64,000 bases of DNA, taken from NCBI GenBank assembly GCA_029783825.1, contig JAREIK010004279.1, positions 1-64,000 of the forward strand, in the 5' to 3' direction. A program made the position numbers and the translations under genes. The notes beneath the pieces are model-generated. The model was given only the letters and a program-made list of their open reading frames with translations, did no database searches and was not told the DNA's origin. This document shows positions 23,349 to 35,228 of the stretch, one piece after another. The DNA is from Sapria himalayana. Taxonomy: Eukaryota > Streptophyta > Magnoliopsida > Malpighiales > Rafflesiaceae. The first letter of the stretch is position 1; every line of letters starts with the position of its first letter.

Positions 23349-26300
23349 CTAAACTTTAGTTATTTATTAGATTTCAAATAAATTATCTTTTTTTTAATGT
23401 GATAAGTTTATCTTCAAGAAAGGACAAATCTCATAGCATACTCTCTCGATATAAACTAGTGCCTAATTTGAATATCTAGCTAATTATAAGTGTATATCAT
23501 CGCCAAATAAAATCCCAAATATCTCATATACCATAGTATAAGAAGTTTGTCCAAGTGAATATGTTATAGAGAATTTAATAATTAATTAATTATACTGATA
23601 ACATAAATTATATTAGTTTGATGATTTTCATATTTTAAATTTTTCTTAGGATTCTTCTATAATTAGTAGAACCAAAAATGAGTTGGATTTGGATAAGAAG
23701 TCATTACCAAGTCAATTACAGAATGGAGTGTCCATTGGAACAAAACACCACAAAATCAATCTCTGAGTGTATCAAATAGATATCTTTTTTGTGATAACAC
23801 TAATTTTTTTCCTAGAGTTGATTATTCTTTATACCAAAAAATTATTGTGATTTTTCGAAAAATCTTTTATTTGAAATTATGACTGAATATACTTCTTTGA
23901 GTTGGATAATTTAACTCATAATCTTGTAATTATAAAATATTGCTCACATATAACAATGGAGAAGGATGAACTTGTCATCTGAAGCTCCTCTAGAAAAAAA
24001 AAAATTATTATCATGTGCAGTTCAAAAAAATGAATATTTGTGAAAATCTACAAATCAAGTTCTTGGTGATTATTTAAGATTATGCAATATTTTTTATAAT
24101 TTATAAATCAAATTGAAATATAATGCTTGAAATCTAGGTATGTTTCATATATATTCTTTTTTCAAGATCACCATGAAAAATATATTATTCATATTTAACT
24201 AATATATGCTTTATATATAAGGACATTATCAATGATATAAGTATCATGATAATTTATTCTTTCATTTGGACATGTCTTTATAATGAATCCTACCTATAAC
24301 TAATAATAGACATATCTAAATATTAAGATACTTGTTATCGCGTCTTATTAGAGTGATGAGCATTCATCTCTTTTAATCTGTTTTTGTCAGCATCCTTAAA
24401 TGAAATAATGTATCAAAGAAGATTTGAGTAAAAGGACATCATGAGTATGACAATACCGTGAGATATGGTGCTTAGTAGTTTTTTTTTTTTTTTTTGGAAA
24501 GTGATTAAATGATAAAGATTAGGAAAATTTGGACTATAATGCTTAGTAATTACACTCGTAGACTACTAATCATATGGACTCAAGGGAATTTTTTTTCTTA
24601 GAAATTCACTCTCTCTAGTAATCAACATTTCTATATTGATTGGTATATATGATAATCTTATAAGAGTCTCATCCTAATATAGACTAACAAATTCAGATGT
24701 AGTGATGAGTGACATTTTGTCTAAGTGATGCCAAATTCAGATCTATCTTTTGGACTTTTACTTTTCCTATACTATCTAAAAAATAGTCTTACCCAAAAAA
24801 ATAATATTAGTGTTCATTAATATTATATTATGATTCTAGTAAAAATACTTGTATCCTTTTTTTGGTAACTAAAAACTATATATATTAAATTTCTAGGTGA
24901 TCCTGATGAATGAAGAATTCTGAACAGAATAAATAATCACAAAGACTTTGAGAGAAAGACTAATTAATCTCTTTTTAAGATGCATGGTATAAAGAGTTGT
25001 GCCTGAGTCATCAAAATGAACACATCTGCATCTCTCCAAAACTAATTTGGAATATTGCCCTACTAAAGATAGTGATTAAGTCATTAGACTTAAATATTTA
25101 TTTTTTTTTCTTTTTGTGAGGATGTATTAGTACAAGAAATTTGATATATGATTCTATAATTAATTGTTAGTGTAGAAGTCATTTGGCATTATTATAATAT
25201 AAATACATTGAAAAATAAAAGAAATTTATGAACTAAAATGGAGAAGAACCAACTATCAAAATTATACATATTCATTAATAAATATGATATAATATCTGAT
25301 TTCCTCTCATATCTTAATTCTACTGTCTTTATACGTATGAATATATCAGATTAATTGAGTCCTTGCTCACAAAGATTTATTGGGTAGGATAATAAGTAAT
25401 GATATATTTCCTAATTGACACGTCTCACACACTAGTATAGATATATTATCTAAAATTATGATCTAATATTATCAACTTAACCAAAAATAATTGACTAAAT
25501 TGAGGATAAACAAGTAGTGCAACACAGTAGTGAATTAACAATACTCAAAAATATAATATTGTATCCTACCATAAAAGGAAAAATATATAATATATTGTTC
25601 AATCTCAAATGAAAATTATAAATACTTTTAAATCCTAACCAAACAAAAAATCAATAGAAAAAAAAATCATATTTGAGTTATATAAAAGATAACGTACATG
25701 GAAGAGATTAAACATGACACTTTGGAATAACAAAGTGTGTGAGAAACAAAAGACTAATTGAATACTGTTATAACCAATGAATTTCAAAAGCTTATCACTT
25801 GTTATGTAATCTTAGTGAGGCAAGAGAAGAATAAAATTAGAAAAAAAAATATTGCATGTATGTTTATTATTGGCATCCTTAGTTGATATTCAGAGTCCTT
25901 AAATGGGGGGATGAGTCAACACTACTAGTGATAATACATGAAGAAAAAGTATCTATTATCTTATTAGAAAAAAAAATTTATATACTCATTTCTAATGTGT
26001 CATTGTAAATGAACTTTGTGAAAACTCATGTTGACTTTGATAGTCCATTTCTCTTTATACTTTGTAATGCTTTCTGAAATGATTATCAAATCTCCCTCTA
26101 ATATGTTTTTTCTTCCTATGATGTGTAGTTTATGAAGAATCTCATAAGTATGCATATTGACATCATATTCATCGCTTCCTCAATTGAGACTAATAGTGAG
26201 TTTGTATCATACACAAATGATTGGTTGGTAGATAAAAGTTTACAAAAACATACTGCAAGAAATTCTTCTTCATTAAGATCTAGTGGAAGGAAAGACATGA

Positions 26301-27119
26301 AATATCCACTTGATTTTCAACTACGTCGATTAGTAGGTTATTGATAGCCTCATATAGACAGCAGAATCTTGGAGGAGTTTGGTTCAACAAGTTGTCAGTC
26401 ATAGTGATTTTTTTTGGTTTACATGTATGTTTTTTAATATATAATCCTTTTATTGGAGTTTGTCATGTAATATTATATTTTTATTGAATTATGTAAATGA
26501 TATTATCATTACTAGAATTAATAAATCTAGGATTACTTAGATTAAAGAGTTTCTTGACACAGTTTTAGGTGAACAATTTAAGTAGACTAAAACATTTCAT
26601 ATGGGTCGAAGTTGTATTAATTATAGATGAATGATTCTATTTAGTGAAATTATGAAACAAATATGCTTATAGAATTTGATCTTCATAGTTTGTTAAGTAG
26701 CATAGATTTTAATTGAGCTGGGAGTAAATTTTTTAATAATACATGTTTTTTTTTGTTGACTCGAGTAGTATCAAAAAATTATAAAAAAATTTAATTATTT
26801 GATCGTTAATAAATTTGATATATCTAATTTATTAGTGTTGTAATTTTCTTCTAATTAACTTTTTATTCTGTTGTAATTTTGATGAGAATATTGACGGTGT
26901 GAGTTATCTCACATCTTTTTTGTCTATTATATAACGACATTTGATATATAATTTTAATGAGTATTATTGTATTATTTTAATTGTGTGTTAAATTTATCAT
27001 GGTATAAGAGCAAATGTGTTATATAGGTAAGTTTTCTTATAATCCTAGAAATAAATAAAACTTTTGTTTGGTGCAAGATGCAGCACATAGTTAGCATGCA
27101 CACAATAGCATTTCAATTG
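23349..27119. other. Gene-free AT-rich region
   Basis: About 3.8 kb with no recognised coding motif, RNA gene or element border. Homopolymer runs (for example T at 24480-24496) and short frames occur. The two overlapping opposite-strand frames at 26116-26344 carry no known domain. Decayed retroelement sequence cannot be excluded. Confidence 0.5.
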
Positions 27120-27144
27120 CAACTATGCGATGTATGGTAGTGTA

Positions 27145-27362
27145 TTTGAGCTTAGCAAAGGTACATGGTGGTGTGTATGATGGTAGCACACGATGGTACC
27201 CATGGTGACGAGCATAGTGGTGTGCATAATAGTGCCACACAATAGCAAGCATAGTGGTTCATGTGGTGGTGAGCATGTGGTGCATGTGGTAGTGAGCATG
27301 GTGGTGCATGTGGTAGTGAGCATGGATTGTGCGTGTGGTGGTGAGCATGGTGACATTCGATA
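27145..27362. repeat. GTGGTGAGCATG minisatellite
   Basis: Irregular copies of 'gtggtgagcatg' and 'gtgcatgtggtagtgagcatgg' with a period near 12 to 24 bases. The His/Cys/Thr-rich minus-strand frames across it simply translate the repeat. Confidence 0.75.
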
Positions 27363-27944
27363 GTTCTAGGTGGGCAAAAACACAACTGGGGTTTTGATAG
27401 AATTTCAAAAAAAAGAGATATGGAACCATAGTTTAGTTTGGTAGAAAATAATGTTTTATATAAATTTATCTTGGAGGAATCAATAAGGATTATCACAACA
27501 CAGTTAGATGAAGGAAAATCTTAGTTTAGTGTACTTATTGTAAGAGGATAAATCATACTAAAAATAATTGTTAGATATTATTTTTATAGAGAAGATCAAG
27601 AATTTTATATAGTAGCAAAAGAGATAAATTGACTATCAGAATTATCCATGAATCATTACATGCTTCATCCACCTTAATACCTACTAAAGATGAATATGTA
27701 AACTCTTTTCTAAGATAATATAATTTTTTTCATATATTATGGTTATTTCATACATATTCTTACTTTAGACTCGTGAATTGTTGACACATAAAGTAATATT
27801 TATATCACTAATAATCATAACCTATTCATTGTATTTTTTTCTTATTATGAAAATTTTATTGTAACCAATGATGAAATTCAAGTCATTGGATATTATACTA
27901 TTAACTTTGATTTATTATTCTTTTCATGTTTCTTATTTTTTATT

Positions 27945-29105
27945 TTCTTGTTAGTTTATTTTATGTAAATTATCTTTCATACAACTCAGTTCTGCCTTCA
28001 TTTTATGTTTATTGATATTTATTTCAAGATCGGGAGACTCTGAGAAAGTCTCCATTTAGAATTGAATAGTGGATTGTATGTTATCCCTTTGATGATAAGT
28101 TCACTCTTCTAGTTGTTTGAGCATTATGACCTATTATTTATGCATTATTAGCTTAGTCATCCACCATCGATTGGGTTGAGGGTAATTTATCATAGTCTTG
28201 GTGTATTTTGATCCTATAGTATAAGGTATGTCAGTTAGGAAAACTTACTATAGATTCCTATTCTACATGCTAGTCTAGTTTAAGTAGAAAGATATTTAAT
28301 TTGATACACTCAGATATATGAGAATTTAATAGAGATGTGACTAAAGAGAGATTTAAATATCTATTACTTTTTATATTATTTTTATTTTTTATTTTCCTAT
28401 TAATTTATTTTTTATAGTTTATTTTTCTAAACAACTTAATTTTGACATTATCTTTATTTTTATTAATTTTTATTTTTAAGATTAGGAAACTCTGAGAGAT
28501 ACTCCATGTAGGATTAAGCAGAGTGGATTGTATGTAATCTCTTTGATAAGATTCCCTTCTAGTTGTTTGAGTGTTAGGACCTATTACTTATGCATTTTCA
28601 GCTTAGTCATTCATCATTGGCCAAGTTGAAAGTAATTTATCATAGTCTTAAGTATATTCTAATAGTAAAGTATGAGACATGTTAGTTATAAAGTTTATTG
28701 AAGATTCCTATCCTACAAGCTACTCTAGTTTAAGTAGAGACTTATTTAATTTGATAAATTCAAGTATATGAAAACTTAATAAAGATACGACCATAGAAAG
28801 ATTTATTGATTGTCCTATTAATTTATTTTTTATAAGTTATATTTTTAGATAACTTAATTTTAACTTCATCTTTATTTCTTTTGATGTTTATTTTTAAGAT
28901 CGAAAGATTGAGAAAGATTCTATTTAGAATTGAGCAGAGTGTATTGTATGGTATCTCTTTGAGCGGAGTACTAAGATCTATTATTTTTGTATTCTCGGCT
29001 TAGTTATCTATCACCGGCCAAGTTGGAGTAATTTATCATAGTCATAAGTATATTTTGATCCTAAAATATGATACATATCAGTTAAGAAAACTTACTATTT
29101 AAGAT
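27945..29105. repeat. Tandem repeat, unit about 410-450 bp, 2.7 copies
   Basis: Three head-to-tail copies start near 27945, 28396 and 28813, the last one partial. Each begins with 'ttaatttatttttta' or a variant, then 'aacttaattttgac', 'aagatcggga..ctgaga', 'ggattgtatg', 'agttgtttgag', 'ttagcttagtcatccaccat' and 'atttatcatagtctt'. Divergence is substantial, so the array is old. There is no coding potential. Confidence 0.8.
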
Positions 29106-29289
29106 ATACATGAATATATCTCTTTGTGATAAATCATATACTTTTATCAATTAATGAAAAGATATATGATAAAATAATAAGAATATAATTCAATAAAAAT
29201 ATTTAAAAATTAAAAAGTATAATATATTAGAAATTAGAATATGTAACTGATAAATTTATATTTATTATATATATATCTTGAAATTATAT

Positions 29290-29730
29290 ACCATGCATTA
29301 TGCTCCGACACACCCATATAGAATGAGTTAAAAGGAAGACCAAACATCTGATGGAGACGTCTTGGATACTCCAACATAGAAAAATTAATTTTAAATATTT
29401 TTTTGGGATGTGATATTAATTATAGTATTCTCATCAATGAGTTGCTCTCATCTATTTTTTTTATAGCATATATCATTTTAGATCGTACACCATAGAGAAA
29501 GATTATTCAGTTTATCTCATAGAATTTTTGAATATATTTATTTTGTCCTCAATTGCTCTCAAACATGAGACAAGTTAGGTCTTGAGATATACTTTTTGAA
29601 TATTTTAGTATCCAAAAATGATACAAATATTTTTTATTAGAGACTAGTAAAATTTTAGTGAGTTTGTGTATTAAATTTTTTGACCACCACTCTTTTTAAT
29701 GAGCCTAGAAAGAATGTGAATCTAAATATT
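29290..29730 (+). pseudogene. Ty1/copia integrase relic
   Basis: Translated across stops and frame changes, 29300-29720 reads like the C-terminal part of a copia integrase and the linker to reverse transcriptase: 'TPIQNEL' (family TPQQNGVAE), a 'LNIFLGCDINYSILINEL' stretch matching the usual P-K-x-F-W-G/S-D-A ... Y-L-I-N-R-M region, 'HRIFEYIYFVL' (P-R-x-F-G-C) and 'FSIQK.YKYFLLETSKILV' (G-Y-S-x-x-Q-K-G-Y). The neighbouring reverse transcriptase is not recognisable. Identification rests on motif order, not a search. Confidence 0.65.
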
Positions 29731-29879
29731 ATATTTGAATTTATTATTATTCCTATAATCCTATATGGATTACTAGTTAGTAAAAAGAATTACTTGTCGA
29801 CTATAGTTGAACATATTAGTATTTAGTATGATATTATTCTCATGAAGATATCATATCTTATTAGGATTGACTTATATTT

Positions 29880-30245
29880 TTAAAGCTGTAACATTAGTTT
29901 TAGAGTTGTGAATTATATTATGAAGCCACGACTCAACTGAAGTTGTAACATGTGTTTAGAGTCATTACTTGTATTGTGAAGTTATAACTCAACTAAAGTT
30001 GTAACATATGTTTTGGAGTCGTAACATGTATTGTGAAATCTTGACTTAACTGAAATTGCAATATGTTTTGGTGTTCCTGTCATGTTCTGTGGCATCGCAA
30101 CATGAATGAAATCACGACCCTATTCTGTAGTGTTGTGAAATTATTGTAGTCACAACATATTTTGTATTGTTGTGTGTGATTGACCTAAAGATTCAAGTCA
30201 CGATCATGTTTTGTGATGTTACGATATAAATAAAGTCGCGACATG
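29880..30245. repeat. Degenerate tandem repeat, unit about 60 bp
   Basis: About five to six copies of a unit containing 'gttgtaacatgtgttt', 'gagtcgtaac', 'tgtattgtgaag' and 'actcaactgaa'. Copies become more diverged toward 30245. Confidence 0.75.
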
Positions 30246-30444
30246 AAAATATGACATAATGTCTTATGTCTTAATTGTAATGAAATTTTCAATTTACTAT
30301 TTAACTACTTGTAAATGTAATTATTAATATAGTCAAAAAGAGTGTTGACAAAGTGAGTGTGTATCGTACAAAGTCATTTTGTGATAGTGAATATCCTCTT
30401 TTCAAAAGTGATATGAATCACTAAATTTAACGAGTACCTTCATG

Positions 30445-31157
30445 CAAGGAAGCTCGGGTACAGCTCTCTATAGGCGTGTCCGCGTGTCGGACACATGGAG
30501 ACGGCACGAATATGTGTCCGATACGCCACATGACATATCGGACTAATGCGTTGGCTGTTGTATCCATGCCGACAACACCCGATGATATCACCCATTATGG
30601 CCAATGGTCGATTCTTTGAGCCTGCGCAAGTAAGCGCGATTCTGTGGGGCGGCAAGGGTGGGCGCGATTCTGTGGAGGTGGGCAGAGGGCGAGCATGATT
30701 TGGGGAGAGGAGGGCACAATGTGTGGGAGGCACGGGCGTGCACAATTCCGTGGAGAGGTAGGGCATGATTTGTGAGAGACAGGGTCGGTGCGCGATTTTG
30801 TGGAGAGGAAGGGCGCAATTTGTGGGAGGCAGGGGGGGTGGGCCTGATTTTTATAAAATAAATAAATTATATTTTTATATAATATAAGATTATTATTAAA
30901 TATTATTTTATAAAATAAGATAATTATAAATATCATATTATAAAATAAAATACAATACAATATTTTAATTTATAAAATAAAATAAAATATATTATTTTAT
31001 TTTATAAAATACCTGATATTTATAAATAATAATTTTATTTTATTTTTTTATCATGCCGTATCCTAGCTGTATCCGTATCCTAGTTTTTTTGAATTTGTCA
31101 TGTCTCCGTATCCTGCCGTATTATATTCCCGTGTCGTTCTGTGTCCGTGCTTCTTAG
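30445..31157. mobile_element. Element K2, GCACGGACAC-end family (713 bp)
   Basis: Left end CAAGGAAGCTCGGGTAC and right end, read inward, CTAAGAAGCACGGACAC. Flanks CCTTCATG (30437-30444) and CCTTCAGA (31158-31165) share 6 of 8 bases. Sequence just inside both ends ('gtgtcggacacatgga', 'ccgatacgccacatg', 'cgtatcctagctgtatccgtatcctag') is shared with element K at 54.7 kb. The centre is a G-rich minisatellite followed by a TA-rich block. The superfamily is uncertain; an 8-bp duplication would fit hAT. Confidence 0.72.
30630..30850. repeat. G-rich minisatellite, period about 26 bp
   Basis: Roughly eight units related to 'gcgcgattctgtggaggt' plus 'gggcagagg', for example near 30636, 30662, 30690, 30716, 30740, 30765, 30787 and 30813. 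Proline- and arginine-rich minus-strand frames here are translations of the repeat. Confidence 0.7.
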
Positions 31158-32333
31158 CCTTCAGACATAGTTTCAAACAAAGGCCATTGGTTGCCTCGGA
31201 TTTTTTTTTTACATAATGATTACTTATTTTACGAGAGGTATCAATATATTGTCGTTGAGGATATATGCATTTGATATTTTTATAGAGATTAATCTTTGAG
31301 TTGTATCCCCCTAGATACTCTTATTTATTCATGTATTGACTTCACTACTTATTAAAAGACAGAAAAAATTAATTATCAGACTATGATCATATTATATATA
31401 ATATGCAGTCAATATAGTTAGTCATTTTCTAAATTTTTATCAACAAGTTTTTCTTTATGGAGCTCTCTGTCTACTGAGATATGTGAAAAAAATCTTCGAA
31501 ACTTGAAATCTCTTTTAGAGATCATAAATATTTGCAGTTAATCGAGTATTTTGATTTGAGTTTATCACCAATTTACATTAAGATATTAAGAGGAGATCTA
31601 CGATAAAGTTTTGTATTTTTATTGGAGACAACCTTATCTCCTAAAAAGTAAGAGACATAGTTATCTCAAAAATACTTAATATAAACGTAAATCTTAGAGG
31701 AGATCATATATGTACTATCTTCTCTTATTATTTTTATTGAAATAGTCAGACTATAAGACATATAGTCTCCAATCCAATATTTCATGAGTAGACAAAATAC
31801 ATAAAAATAGACTATTACTTTGTAATGGATAAGATTTAATTTATGATAATTACTACAACATACATTCAAAATAATAAAGTAACGAATGAATATTTTGTTC
31901 TTTCAAACTTGGTATATGTTCCAATTTAAAAGGGAGTATTTTGATTTTTTTTTATTTAATTTTTTGTTCTATTGTTTTTTGATTGCAACACCTGACATAA
32001 AAGTTATGCCAATTGATTTTATTAATTATATAAGAATATATAATATATAAATTTTATTAATATTATTTATTATATTTATGAGTACTCGCATTTTATCTAT
32101 AAAAAGACATATGATGGATCAATTACTACTATTAATACATTCATGGTCAATGACTAAAGATGCCATTTTTTACAATATTTAAATTTGGGTATCATGGTGG
32201 AAAGGAGGTTGAGTATGCCAACTCAATGGTCTAGCCCAATAATTTGAGTATCATGATGAAAATGTTTAGATGAATCTTCAAACATCTTCAAAAGTTTAAG
32301 TTGTGAAAAATAGTAGTAATAATAAAAAAATAA

Positions 32334-32364
<31 letters not shown>

Positions 32365-33112
32365 AAAAAGTTGTGAAAAATAAGTAATGAATAATTAAAA
32401 AAAAATACAAAATTTAATATTAGAATTCATATCAAAAGATTGTAGGATATTTCACAATACACATTAGATCTAGATAATCTCTCTATGTGGTAACTTTTGA
32501 AGATAGTTTGTTCTAAGACAATTTTTAATATAAAATCATAATCCACATTAGAGCCTATTTATAACATGATATTAGAACCCATATTAGAAAGATTGAGAAA
32601 TATTTCATAATATATATTGGATATGGGCAATTCTCTTATATGAGTTAAAATTTGGAGATAAGTTAGGCTTGATCTCATGTGTGTGTGTGTGTGTGTGTGT
32701 ATTATATACTAATATATAAGGGTCATATTCAATACACAAATCTCTCATCTAGTATAAATTTGATTAAAATTAATATTTTGATAATTTTATTCTAAAATTA
32801 AAAAAATTATATTTGATGAATGAACTCTAGAACATAAGATTTATCAAAGATACTTGTCATTGTATCAAGATGTTATCTTATATATATATATATATATATA
32901 TTGATTTATACACCCATATAGTGATGAAGTATATCGGTGGGGTTAGTTTGGTTTAAGATTAGTAATTTTTTTTTTCCAACCATGTAGTTGGATGTGTCAA
33001 ATGCAAGCGGATCAACATATCCGCCATAAATGGTTCAGCCTTTTCAACTCTAGTATTTCCTGATGCTTTATTTTCAGTAATCATATCTGGTGAAGCACAC
33101 CGTAAACACACA
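31158..33112. other. Gene-free AT-rich region with microsatellites
   Basis: No recognised gene. Contains an A-rich run of 'aaaaaat' units at about 32324-32370, (GT)n at about 32680-32700 and (TA)n at about 32879-32901. The minus-strand frame at 31666-31869 has no known motif. Confidence 0.55.
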
Positions 33113-34005
33113 AGACATTACCGTGCCAGGTATCCTTACATTGCGGTGGTGCTGAACTTCAGTCAGATGTGGGCATTAGCTTGCCTCGTGCAGTTCTACA
33201 ATATCACCCATGAGCGACTTAGGGCAATAAAGCCACTCGCAAAGTTCATCAGCTTCAAAGCTATTGTTTTTGCTACTTGGTGGCAAGGTGTTGCCATTGC
33301 TCTTCTGTGCGCCCCCTGGGTGTTATTCAGGAAGAGGAAAAATTTCAACATGCATTGCAAGATTTCCTTATTTGTATAGAAGTAGGTGGCTCTGTATTTC
33401 ACACAAGTGACTTCTCCCAACTGTTGGAAGTGTTTCCAGGGCAGGTCCTCCATTCCATTCATAGCTAATTCCATTTTATCTCGAGTTTGCTCTTCTTTTT
33501 CGTATTGCAGATGGCAATTGCAGCTGTGGCTCACATGTTCGTGTTTTCGCTGAACCCTACAATTCTGTTGCTGCTACTGAGCATGGCAAGGTGACCACGA
33601 AAATGACGCAGGCAAAGCTTGTGGTGGCGGAAGGCGACGAGGAGAGACCAGCCATGCTTTAGGAGAAGGAAACTCGAGTCGAGGCCCCTGGAACCAGCAT
33701 CAGCGAAAGCGTTCAAGATATCATCGTCAAAGGTGGTCAAAGTGTAAGCCATACTTTCTTATTTTTTTTGGCGCTTCGCGCAGGCTAACATCCCCCAATA
33801 CTTGGCTATGTGAGCGATTGTCCGTTTTTTTTTTCACCTTTTTTTGCGCAGGTTATCAAAGATGTCGTGTTGACCGTCAATCTGGCAATGGGACCTGTAG
33901 AGAAGGGCGTCACGAAGATTCAGGAAATCTTTTCATCAAAGATCAGTACGTTCCAAAGAGGAGGAAAGCTCAGAGAGCGAGGATGACGTTAATGTTAAAT
34001 GCTAG
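33113..34005 (+). pseudogene. LAZ1-like (DUF300 / OSTalpha-TMEM184 family) pseudogene, 5'-truncated
   Basis: The C-terminal part of a plant LAZ1 homologue, a multi-pass membrane protein family linked in Arabidopsis to cell-death control and vacuolar membrane function. 33122-33330 encodes 'RYPYIAVVLNFSQMWALACL' and continues to 'KPLAKFISFKAIVFATWWQG'. After a frameshift near 33330 comes 'KFQHALQDFLICIE', ending at 33381. A GT-AG intron (33382-33510) precedes 'MAIAAVAHMFVF' (33511). A one-base loss near 33550 shifts frame to 'AEPYNSVAATEHGKVTTK', then an in-frame TAG (about 33660) interrupts 'EAPGTSISESVQD'. A second intron (33744-33851) precedes 'VIKDVVLTVNLAMGPVEKGV'. The tail 'EEESSESEDDVNV' stops at 34005 in a shifted frame. 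Retained introns show a DNA-level copy, not a retrocopy. The N-terminal exons are missing. Confidence 0.88.
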
Positions 34006-34640
34006 CTTATCATGTAAATTTTCTACAACTCAACCAATCTCGAAGATCACTATTGCGATTCATCCTCCCTCACCATGTGCTAGTTCTGGGATGAACTTCA
34101 GGAATATTGCCTTCAAGTGTATCTGTGACGATCACGTCAAGGCTCGACCAATGGCAACTTGGAGGCGGCACATGTCCCGACGTGCCAGTTTACCTGTACG
34201 AATTTGATTGGGGTCTCCTCCTAGGTAGAAAGGTCGTGGTTTGGGGCGGTGTGAACTTGGTTTTCATGTGCGACACGTTATTTTTGAAGAAATGATCGTG
34301 GGACAAGGTTGGGAGTGGGGAGTGACACATTGGCTGTTCGTTTCTGACTTTATCTAATTTTGGTCCTTTAACCTGATTGTGACTAGTCATTATCCAATGC
34401 CTAGGCTAGCTTGGATGGAACTAAGGCTAGCTTTGATAGAACTAAGGCTAGCTTTGATAGAACTAAGGCTAGCATTGGTTTGAATCTTATCAAGCTTAGC
34501 AGGTCTCACGCCTAGTGCTTGGGTCAGACCGGGTTAGTTGTGTTGGCTTATCTTCCATGCTAGGCTGTCTTGGTTGGGCCTGAGCCATAGAAAACTGGTT
34601 ATGCTGGTCTTGTATGGCTCGTTTACCACCTTTATTTTCA
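34006..34640. other. Former 3' flank of the LAZ1-like copy, then a GC-richer repeat-derived patch
   Basis: 34006-34380 is more balanced in base composition than its surroundings and probably represents the old 3' untranslated region; frames here show no domain. 34380-34640 carries 'ggctagc' and 'gggcctgag' words and ends 'ggctcgtttaccaccttta', resembling the hAT right terminus 'ggcccgtttgacacctcta'. This may be a decayed MITE of which only the right end can be seen. Confidence 0.45.
34419..34478. repeat. 21-bp tandem repeat, 2.9 copies
   Basis: The unit aactaaggctagctttgatag at 34419-34439 is repeated exactly at 34440-34460, and the first part follows at 34461-34478 with one change. Confidence 0.92.
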
Positions 34641-34817
34641 AATTGATTGTTTAAATTAAATAGAACTTATCTAAATTAGATGTGTATTAATTAAAAATCA
34701 TACTTATTAAACATAAATTTTTGTGGTAGATGGTTTTTTTATTATTTTCAGAATGTCTTTGAAATTTCAATTTCAATGATTTTGAAGAAAACATTCAATG
34801 GGTGATGTAATTTTTTT

Positions 34818-35228
34818 ATTCGTGTGTGTGTCTGTGTATGTGTGTGTGTATGTGTGTGTGTGTGTCTTTGTGTCTGTGTTTGTCTCTATCTGTGTGTCTG
34901 TGTCTGTGCTTGTGCCTGTGCCTATGTGCTTGTGCCTGTGCCTGTGTGCTTGTGCCTGTGCCTGTGTGCTTGTGCCTGTGCCTGTGTGCTTGTGTCTGTG
35001 CCTGTGTCTGTGCCTGTGTGTCTGTGCCTGTGTGTCTGTCTGTGCCTGTGCCTGTGTGTCTGTCTGTGCCTGTGCCTGTGTGTCTGTACCTGTGCCTGTG
35101 TGTCTGTGCATGTGCTGTGCCTGTGCTTGTGCCTGTGCCTGTGCTGTGCCTGTGCCTGTGCCTTGCTGTGTGTCTGTGTGTTTGTGAGTTTGTGTCAGTG
35201 TTTGTGTCTGAGTCTGTGTATGTGTGTT
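34818..35228. repeat. TGTGCC/TGTGTC hexamer minisatellite, about 410 bp
   Basis: Uninterrupted alternating pattern. It begins as (GT)n-like 'tgtgtgtctgtg', then higher-order units such as 'tgtgcttgtgcctgtgcc' and 'tgtgtctgtctgtgcctg'. Pyrimidine-purine alternation is nearly complete on this strand. Four overlapping Cys/Val-rich or Thr/Gln-rich frames are translation of the repeat, not genes. Confidence 0.97.

Noticed and set aside
26116..26344. Overlapping plus/minus frames, considered as copia polyprotein
   Set aside because: No copia motif in either translation when read carefully.
27123..27496. His/Cys/Pro-rich minus-strand frames
   Set aside because: Translation of the GTGGTGAGCATG minisatellite.
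30440..30960. Pro/Ser-rich minus-strand frames of 76-121 codons
   Set aside because: Translation of the ~26-bp G-rich minisatellite in element K2.
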